Shown here piece by piece: positions 1 to 5,043 of a stretch of 6,094 bases of DNA (within the stretch, counting starts at the first letter, position 1; every line of letters starts with the position of its first letter). The stretch covers positions 1-6,094 of the forward strand of contig VXPN01000188.1 in NCBI GenBank assembly GCA_009839535.1, in the 5' to 3' direction. The notes beneath the pieces were generated by a model. The model saw only the letters and a program-made list of their open reading frames with translations, was not told the origin of the DNA and did not search any database. The position numbers were made by a program, and so were the translations under genes. This stretch comes from Boseongicola sp. SB0662_bin_57. GTDB taxonomy: Bacteria; Pseudomonadota; Alphaproteobacteria; Rhodobacterales; Rhodobacteraceae.

Positions 1-923
1 CGGAAGAGCTCGGCGGGGCGGAGATGCACACGCGCATTTCCGGCGTTGCCGACCACCTCGCCGAGGACGACGTCCACGCACTCGAAGTCACGCGCCGGAT
101 CGTGTCCCATCTCGGCGCTGCCCATGACGCCATTCCGGACCGGCAGGCGCCGGAACATCCCGCCCATGACCCCGCGGAACTGATCGGAATCGTGCCTGCC
201 GACCCGCGCACGCCCTATGACACTCGCGAGGTCATCGCCCGCGTGGTTGACGGCAGCCGTTTCGACGAGTTCAAGGCCCGGTTCGGAGAAACGCTCGTTT
301 GCGGATTTGCCCATGTCTACGGCATTCCCGTCGGCATCGTCGCCAACAACGGCGTGCTGTTTGCGGAGAGCGCCCAGAAGGGCGCGCATTTCATCGAGCT
401 TTGCAGCCAGCGCCGCATTCCGCTGGTCTTCCTGCAGAACATCACCGGGTTCATGGTGGGCCGTCAGGCCGAGCAAGGCGGCATTGCGCGGCACGGTGCA
501 AAGATGGTGACGGCCGTGTCCACGACCGCCGTGCCGAAGGTGACGCTGATCGTCGGCGCATCCTATGGCGCCGGGAATTACGGGATGGCGGGGCGCGCCT
601 ATTCTCCCCGATTCCTGTGGACCTGGCCGAATTCGCGCATTGCCGTGATGGGGGGCGAACAGGCGGCCCGAACTCTGGGCATCGTCAAGCGCCAGGCCAT
701 GGAGAAGCAGGGCAAGGAATGGTCGGAGGAAGAGGAGGCGGCCTTCCGAGCTCCGACGGAAGAGACGTTCGCCCGTCAGAGCCACGCTCTCTACGCCAGC
801 GCGCGCCTCTGGGACGACGGAATCATCGATCCCCGCAACAGTCGCGAGGTGCTCGGCCTGTCGCTCGGCGCCACGCTCAACGCGCCGATCCCTGCAACCC
901 GGTTCGGCCTTTTCAGGATGTAG
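1..923 (+). CDS. mccB: Methylcrotonyl-CoA carboxylase beta subunit (carboxyltransferase), 5'-partial
   Basis: Carboxyltransferase subunit of the biotin-dependent enzyme that carboxylates 3-methylcrotonyl-CoA to 3-methylglutaconyl-CoA in leucine breakdown; cytosolic, acting as a complex with the alpha subunit encoded at 1420-3381. The frame is open to the left edge (first full codon at position 3), so the ATG at 24 is internal: it lies inside the family motif EELGGAEMHTRISGV. About 306 residues are visible. The family is usually about 530 residues, so roughly the N-terminal 40% is missing. Methylcrotonyl-type signatures are NNGVLFAESAQKGAHFIEL (visible residues ~115-133), QNITGFMVG, the glycine-rich YGAGNYGMAGRAYSPRF (~188-204) and WPNSRIAVMGGEQAA. 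These separate it from propionyl-CoA carboxylase beta subunits. The C-terminus (ALNAPIPATRFGLFRM) is intact. The stop lies 3 bp before the macro domain gene. Geranyl-CoA carboxylase is the main alternative, made unlikely by the downstream lyase and hydratase. Confidence 0.95.
   Translation, partial: EELGGAEMHTRISGVADHLAEDDVHALEVTRRIVSHLGAAHDAIPDRQAPEHPAHDPAELIGIVPADPRTPYDTREVIARVVDGSRFDEFKARFGETLVCGFAHVYGIPVGIVANNGVLFAESAQKGAHFIELCSQRRIPLVFLQNITGFMVGRQAEQGGIARHGAKMVTAVSTTAVPKVTLIVGASYGAGNYGMAGRAYSPRFLWTWPNSRIAVMGGEQAARTLGIVKRQAMEKQGKEWSEEEEAAFRAPTEETFARQSHALYASARLWDDGIIDPRNSREVLGLSLGATLNAPIPATRFGLFRM
915..918 (+). promoter_or_regulatory. Ribosome binding site of the macro domain gene
   Basis: AGGA (within CAGGA) lies inside the last codons of the carboxylase beta gene, 8 nt before the ATG at 927. 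It supports that start and indicates that the macro domain gene is translated in its own right from the shared transcript. Confidence 0.6.
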
Positions 924-926
924 CCC

Positions 927-1430
927 ATGCCAGTCGAAATTCTGCAAGCGGACATCACCACGCTCGATGTCGACGCCATCGTCAATGCCGCCAACCCCTC
1001 GTTGCTTGGCGGCGGCGGCGTGGACGGCGCGATTCACCGAGCCGCCGGTCCGGGACTTCTCGAAGAGTGCCGGACCCTTGGCGGTTGCGAGACGGGCCAG
1101 GCAAAGATCACCGGGGGTCACAACCTGGCGGCCCGCTTCGTCATTCACACCGTCGGCCCGGTCTGGCGGGGCGGTGACCAGGACGAAGAGGCGCTGCTCG
1201 GATCCTGCTACGTGAATTCGCTCCGTCTTGCGGACGAGCATGGTTGCGCGTCCATCGCCTTTCCGGCCATTTCGACGGGCGTCTACGGATTTCCGGCCGA
1301 ACGCGCGGCCCGCGTGGCGCTCCGGTCCGTCAGGGCGACACGTCTCGACTGCAAGCTCGTTTCCTTCGATGCCGCGATGGAGCGTTACTTGCAGGATGCA
1401 ATGCAACGCCTGAACACCGATGCCGATTGA
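927..1430 (+). CDS. MacroD-type macro domain protein, probable (O-acyl-)ADP-ribose hydrolase
   Basis: Stand-alone 167-residue macro domain. The family binds ADP-ribose and, in MacroD/YmdB members, hydrolyses O-acetyl-ADP-ribose or removes ADP-ribose from acidic residues of proteins. The sequence shows the whole pocket: ADIT at 8-11 (adenine-binding Asp9), NAANPSLLGGGGVDGAIH at 20-37 (Asn23 and Asp33 correspond to the catalytic Asn25/Asp35 of E. coli YmdB), CETGQAKIT at 54-62, HTVGPVW at 74-80 and the phosphate loop PAISTGVYGFP at 113-123 with Tyr120. All expected catalytic positions are present, so activity is likely. It is slightly shorter than YmdB as I remember it (about 177 residues), mainly in the loop before the last strand. 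It lies between the two carboxylase subunit genes, 3 bp after beta and overlapping alpha by 11 bp, a place where a leucine pathway enzyme would be expected. The link to leucine metabolism is inference; the fold assignment is firm. No signal peptide or membrane segment is seen. Confidence 0.93.
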   Translation: MPVEILQADITTLDVDAIVNAANPSLLGGGGVDGAIHRAAGPGLLEECRTLGGCETGQAKITGGHNLAARFVIHTVGPVWRGGDQDEEALLGSCYVNSLRLADEHGCASIAFPAISTGVYGFPAERAARVALRSVRATRLDCKLVSFDAAMERYLQDAMQRLNTDAD

Positions 1431-3381
1431 GAGGATTCTCATAGCCAATCGGGGCGAGATCGCCGCGCGCGTGATCAGGACGTGCAGCGACCTCGGCATC
1501 GGGACAGTGGCCGTCCATTCAGACGCCGACGCAGGCGCCCTTCACGTGGACATGGCGGACGTTGCGGTGCGCATCGGACCTGCGCCTGCGGCCGAAAGCT
1601 ACCTGAACGGAGACGTGATCATCGAGGCCGCACTCACGGCTGGCGCTGACGCCGTACACCCTGGCTACGGGTTCCTTTCCGAGAGCCCGAACTTTGTCGA
1701 GGCGGTCGAGAAGGCCGGCCTCGTTTTCATCGGCCCATCGGCCAAGGCCATCCGTACCATGGGCCTCAAGGACCAGGCAAAGGCCCTGATGGAGGATGCG
1801 GGCGTTCCCGTCGTCCCGGGCTATCACGGGTCCAGGCAGGATCCGGCCTTCCTGGCGGCACGGGCCGCAGAGATCGGCTTTCCCGTCCTGATCAAGGCCC
1901 GCGCAGGCGGCGGCGGCAAGGGCATACGCCGCGTTGGGCGGGCCGAGGATTTCGAGGAGGCATTGGCTAGCGCACGGCGCGAGGCGGAGGCCAGTTTCGG
2001 CGATCCGGCCTGTCTCATCGAAAGGTGCATCCAGTCGCCGCGGCATGTCGAGATGCAGGTTCTTGGCGACAGTCACGGCAATGTCGTTCACCTGTTCGAG
2101 CGCGACTGCTCGCTGCAGCGTCGCCACCAAAAGGTCATCGAGGAGGCGCCGGCGCCCGGGATGACGGACGACCTGCGTGCGGCCATGGGCGATGCAGCCG
2201 TTGCTGCCGCAAGGGCGGTCGACTACGTGGGGGCTGGAACCGTGGAGTTCATCGTGGACGGAGCGGAATTCCCGTCCACGGACGCCTTCTGGTTCATGGA
2301 GATGAACACGCGGCTTCAGGTCGAGCACCCTGTCACGGAGCTTGTGACAGGACTGGATCTCGTGGCGCAGCAGATCGCGGTTGCCAACGGTGCGACTCTT
2401 CCGTTTGCCCAAGGCGACCTGAGCATCTCCGGTCACGCAGTCGAGGCCCGGCTTTATGCGGAGGACCCGGCGAACGGTTTCCTTCCGGCAGTCGGTCGCC
2501 TTGATCGCTTGAGCTTCGGTGGCGGTGCACGCGTGGACACCGGTGTCAGGGAAGGCGACGTGATCTCGCCCCACTACGATCCGATGATCGCGAAGCTCAT
2601 CGCGCATGGCGAGAGCAGAGAGGCAGCGTTCCGGCGGCTGGGCCGTTCGCTTGAATGCACAAGGATCGCAGGCATCGAGACCAACCGGGATTTCCTCGTC
2701 CGTCTTGCGCGTGACGAAGACGTCGTGAGCGGGGCGGTGGACACCGGACTGATAGGCAGGAAGAGCGCATCCCTGACGCAGCCGCCGGAGGCGGAAGTCC
2801 TGGACTTTGCCTTTGCGGCCTTGGCCACGCTTCGCCGCGAGCATGGCCCGTCCCAGGATCCGTACATGACACTGGGCAACTTCCGTCTCTATGGTCCCGC
2901 GCGACAAGCCGTGCGTTTCGGCGAGGACGATGTCGTCACAGTCGAGACAACCGGTGCGCATCGACATGTGCGAACGCCACTTGGCGATGTCGAGATCCCG
3001 GAGGTGTCCTGGGAGGGCGATCAACTGTCCTGCGTTGTCGACGGGCGCCGCGTGCAGGCGCATGCCCGTCGTGACGGTCGCGTCGTGACCGTGGACCGGA
3101 AAGGCGTCCTGCGCCGCTTCTCCATGGCTGTTCCGGACGGCGGCGGGGACACGGAGTTCGCCAATGCGGTCCTCGCCCCTCTCGCCGGCCGGGTCGTGAA
3201 GGTGGCTGTCCGTCCGGGAGAGGTGGTTGCCAGGGACGCACCGCTTGTCGTTCTCGAGGCAATGAAGATGGATCATGTCCTGAAGGCGCCACGGGAAGGC
3301 GTCGTCGCCCGCGTCTGCGTGAGTGCAGGCCAGCAGGTCATGCAGGACGCGGTCCTTCTCGAACTGGAGGACTCTGCATGA
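1420..3381 (+). CDS. mccA: Methylcrotonyl-CoA carboxylase alpha subunit (biotin carboxylase and biotin carrier)
   Basis: This 653-residue subunit carboxylates its own biotin with ATP and bicarbonate and delivers the carboxyl group to the beta subunit. Domains in order: biotin carboxylase N-domain (~1-112, ILIANRGEIAARV at 6-18), ATP-grasp (~113-330, glycine loop KARAGGGGKGIRR at 159-171), biotin carboxylase C-domain (~335-445, VEARLYAEDP at 341-350), a poorly conserved BT-type linker (~460-575) and a biotinyl domain (~585-650). The biotinylated lysine is K616 in EAMKM. Residues matching E. coli AccC are K117, K159, H209, E211, E276, E294, N296, R298, E302 and R344; those after E276 are shifted by +6 through a small insertion. 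The length fits the family. An in-frame stop at 1411 rules out an upstream start, and no clear Shine-Dalgarno precedes the ATG, so coupling to the macro gene is likely. The substrate is assigned from the beta subunit and the neighbouring pathway genes; propionyl- and geranyl-CoA carboxylases share this architecture. Confidence 0.95.
   Translation: MPIERILIANRGEIAARVIRTCSDLGIGTVAVHSDADAGALHVDMADVAVRIGPAPAAESYLNGDVIIEAALTAGADAVHPGYGFLSESPNFVEAVEKAGLVFIGPSAKAIRTMGLKDQAKALMEDAGVPVVPGYHGSRQDPAFLAARAAEIGFPVLIKARAGGGGKGIRRVGRAEDFEEALASARREAEASFGDPACLIERCIQSPRHVEMQVLGDSHGNVVHLFERDCSLQRRHQKVIEEAPAPGMTDDLRAAMGDAAVAAARAVDYVGAGTVEFIVDGAEFPSTDAFWFMEMNTRLQVEHPVTELVTGLDLVAQQIAVANGATLPFAQGDLSISGHAVEARLYAEDPANGFLPAVGRLDRLSFGGGARVDTGVREGDVISPHYDPMIAKLIAHGESREAAFRRLGRSLECTRIAGIETNRDFLVRLARDEDVVSGAVDTGLIGRKSASLTQPPEAEVLDFAFAALATLRREHGPSQDPYMTLGNFRLYGPARQAVRFGEDDVVTVETTGAHRHVRTPLGDVEIPEVSWEGDQLSCVVDGRRVQAHARRDGRVVTVDRKGVLRRFSMAVPDGGGDTEFANAVLAPLAGRVVKVAVRPGEVVARDAPLVVLEAMKMDHVLKAPREGVVARVCVSAGQQVMQDAVLLELEDSA
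2253..2280. repeat. Perfect 9-bp inverted repeat inside the carboxylase alpha gene
   Basis: CGTGGACGG at 2253-2261 is exactly complementary to CCGTCCACG at 2272-2280, with a 10-nt loop that contains half of a GGAATTCC palindrome. It encodes residues around 279-287, in a short segment that is longer than in E. coli biotin carboxylase. There is no T-run after it, so it is not an intrinsic terminator. It could form an RNA hairpin in the message; a function is not evident. Confidence 0.6.
3366..3370 (+). promoter_or_regulatory. Ribosome binding site of the HMG-CoA lyase gene
   Basis: GGAGG lies in the last codons of the alpha subunit gene, 7 nt before the ATG at 3378. It is a strong Shine-Dalgarno that fixes the start at the ATGA stop/start overlap. 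Confidence 0.75.
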
Positions 3382-4232
3382 GCGACCGGGTCCTGGTCTT
3401 CGAAATGGCGCCACGCGACGGTCTGCAGCACGAGGCGCGGGTCATTCCGACGGAGGACAAGATCGCGCTTGTCGACGCCCTGTCCAGATCCGGACTCGAA
3501 AAGATTGAGACGGCGAGCTTCGTTTCGCCGAAATGGGTGCCGCAGATGGCGGACGGCGCGGAGGTCATGGCCGGAATCAACAGGCGAACGGGCGTGGCCT
3601 ACACGGCGCTGACACCGAACATGAAAGGCCTGGAACGTGCGCTTGCGGCAGGCGCGGACGAGGTGGCGGTCTTCGGGGCAGCGTCCGAGACGTTCAGCCG
3701 GACGAACATCAACTGCTCCATCGCCGAGAGCTGCGAGCGGTTTCGCCCGGTCGTGGCCCGAGCTGTCACCGAGGGTGTGCCGATCCGAGGCTACGTGTCC
3801 TGCGTCACCGACTGTCCTTACGAGGGCGCGGTTGCACCGAAGGCCGTGGCCGCAGTGGCGAGGGCGTTGCTGGACATGGGGTGCTACGAAATCTCTCTCG
3901 GCGACACCATCGGCATGGGATCGCCGGAAACAGTCTCGGCCATGCTTGATGCCGTTCTCTCGCTGGTGCCGGCAGAGCGGGTTGCGGGACACTTTCACGA
4001 CACGGGCGGACGTGCGCTCGACAACATCTTGGCGGCAATCGCGCTTGGCGTTCGGACGTTCGACGCCTCGGCAGGCGGGATAGGCGGCTGCCCCTACGCC
4101 CCGGGAGCTCAAGGGAACGTGGCGACCGAGGTGGCGGTGGAGTTGCTTGAAGCGGAAGGCTTCGAAACGGGAATTGATCCGGACGCGCTGGCGCAGGCCG
4201 CCCGCTTTGCGCAGCGCCTGAGAGCCGGTTAG
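3378..4232 (+). CDS. mvaB: Hydroxymethylglutaryl-CoA lyase
   Basis: Cleaves 3-hydroxy-3-methylglutaryl-CoA to acetoacetate and acetyl-CoA, the carbon-carbon splitting step of leucine catabolism; cytosolic TIM-barrel enzyme using a divalent metal. At 284 residues it is close to bacterial family length. Conserved elements: APRDGLQHE at 11-19 (Arg13 and Asp14, matching human Arg41/Asp42), ETASFVSPKWVPQM at 44-57, NINCS at 110-114, RGYVSCVTDCPYEG at 137-150, CYEISLGDTIG at 169-179, the metal-binding HFHDT at 205-209 (His205/His207, matching His233/His235) and the active-site loop GGIGGCPYAPGAQGN at 233-247 with Cys238 and Asn247. All known catalytic positions are kept. The loop Cys and the HxH motif separate it from isopropylmalate and homocitrate synthases of the same superfamily. 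Its ATG overlaps the alpha-subunit stop by 4 bp (ATGA). Also called liuE or hmgL. Confidence 0.96.
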   Translation: MSDRVLVFEMAPRDGLQHEARVIPTEDKIALVDALSRSGLEKIETASFVSPKWVPQMADGAEVMAGINRRTGVAYTALTPNMKGLERALAAGADEVAVFGAASETFSRTNINCSIAESCERFRPVVARAVTEGVPIRGYVSCVTDCPYEGAVAPKAVAAVARALLDMGCYEISLGDTIGMGSPETVSAMLDAVLSLVPAERVAGHFHDTGGRALDNILAAIALGVRTFDASAGGIGGCPYAPGAQGNVATEVAVELLEAEGFETGIDPDALAQAARFAQRLRAG

Positions 4233-4234
4233 AA

Positions 4235-5041
4235 ATGCGCATGGAAGACTTTCGGGCGATATCCGTTGAGGTCGATGAGCAAGGCGTCGCCGATCTCAGG
4301 CTTAACAGCCCGGAGCGCAGGAACGCATTGTCAGCGCGGATGATGGACGAGCTCGCTGCCTTCGCCAGGCTCGCGCGTGACCGCAATGACATTCGGGTGG
4401 TCGTCCTGTCGGGCGCCGGAGGAACCTTCTGCGCAGGTGCCGACTTGGCCTGGATGAAGGCCCAGATCAACGCGGACCGGGACACGCGCATGGCGGAAGC
4501 ACGACGCCTTGCCATGATGCTCAAGGACCTGAACGAAATTCCGTTGCCTCTCGTCGGTCGTGTCGAGGGTGCGGCGCTCGGCGGCGGAGTCGGGATGGCG
4601 TGCGTCTGCGACATCGCGATCGCGTCTCGTGACTGCAGGATCGGACTGACGGAAACGCGGCTTGGACTCATTCCGGCGACGATCGGCCCCTATGTCGTTG
4701 CGCGAATGGGAGAGGCGCGCGCCAGGCAGGTGGTCATGGGCGGACGGGTGTTCGGCGGTGACGAGGCCGCCGCGCTGGGCATGGTCGCGAGGGCGGTGAA
4801 GCCGGAGGAGATGGATTCGGCCATCGCCGACGAGGTGGCACCCTACCTTGAGCTTCCGCAGGGACCTCCGGGCCGTGCAAAGGCGCTTGTCCGGTCACTG
4901 GGGCCGCGGATTGACGAGGCGGTCATCGAGGCGTCAATCCAACGTCTCGCGGACACCTGGGAAACGGAAGAGGCTCGCGAGGGAATCGCGGCGTTCCTGG
5001 AAAAGCGCAAGCCTCGATGGGCTGGCACGGGAGGAATCTGA
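4235..5041 (+). CDS. liuC: 3-Methylglutaconyl-CoA hydratase (enoyl-CoA hydratase family)
   Basis: Crotonase-fold protein of 268 residues, expected to hydrate 3-methylglutaconyl-CoA to HMG-CoA, the step between the carboxylase and the lyase. Visible motifs: SPERRNALSARMMDEL at 25-40, the first oxyanion segment TFCAGADLAWM at 64-74, the second GAALGGGVGMACVCDIA at 112-128 and GLTETRLGLIPATIGPYV at 137-154. The second catalytic Glu of crotonase-type hydratases (Glu164 of rat mitochondrial hydratase) corresponds to Glu140. The first (Glu144) is replaced by Gly120, in the GGGVG form that I recall from Pseudomonas LiuC; general hydratases have GGGCE or GGGLE. The CAGADL-WM motif and IPATIGPYV also fit the LiuC group, and the cluster makes this assignment strong. 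The start is 2 bp after the lyase stop. A second ATG at 4241 is possible; GAGAG at 4220-4224 is only a weak ribosome binding site for the first. Reaction specificity is inferred from context. Confidence 0.88.
   Translation: MRMEDFRAISVEVDEQGVADLRLNSPERRNALSARMMDELAAFARLARDRNDIRVVVLSGAGGTFCAGADLAWMKAQINADRDTRMAEARRLAMMLKDLNEIPLPLVGRVEGAALGGGVGMACVCDIAIASRDCRIGLTETRLGLIPATIGPYVVARMGEARARQVVMGGRVFGGDEAAALGMVARAVKPEEMDSAIADEVAPYLELPQGPPGRAKALVRSLGPRIDEAVIEASIQRLADTWETEEAREGIAAFLEKRKPRWAGTGGI
5029..5035 (+). promoter_or_regulatory. Ribosome binding site of the thiolase gene
   Basis: GGGAGGA at the end of the hydratase gene lies 8 nt before the ATG at 5044. This good Shine-Dalgarno supports that start for the partial thiolase. 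Confidence 0.75.
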
Positions 5042-5043
5042 CG

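Noticed and set aside
24..923. Reading the first gene as a complete 299-residue protein starting at the ATG at 24
   Set aside because: The frame is open to position 3, and the seven residues before this Met (EELGGAE) complete a conserved carboxyltransferase motif, so the gene is truncated by the window edge.
299..1177. A 292-codon open frame on the plus strand spanning the end of the beta subunit and the start of the macro gene
   Set aside because: An Arg-rich out-of-frame shadow; both underlying frames have clear family motifs.
2253..2280. The inverted repeat as an intrinsic terminator or operator
   Set aside because: No T-run follows it, and it lies mid-gene in an uninterrupted coding region, far from any start.
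1..3381. Propionyl-CoA or geranyl-CoA carboxylase instead of methylcrotonyl-CoA carboxylase
   Set aside because: The beta subunit has the methylcrotonyl-type NNGVLFAESAQKGAHFIEL and QNITGFMVG motifs. The downstream hydratase and HMG-CoA lyase match leucine breakdown. Geranyl-CoA carboxylase is not strictly excluded without a phylogeny.
1519..3414. A 631-codon open frame on the minus strand across the carboxylase alpha gene
   Set aside because: It is in exact codon register with the sense gene and ends at the sense codon TCA (Ser34, read as TGA on the other strand). It is open only because TTA, CTA and TCA codons are avoided in this GC-rich gene. The product is Arg/His/Cys-rich with no recognisable domain.
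3273..4112. A 279-codon open frame on the minus strand across the HMG-CoA lyase gene
   Set aside because: Codon-aligned with the lyase reading frame, which carries every catalytic motif; the antisense translation is unordered and Arg/His-rich.
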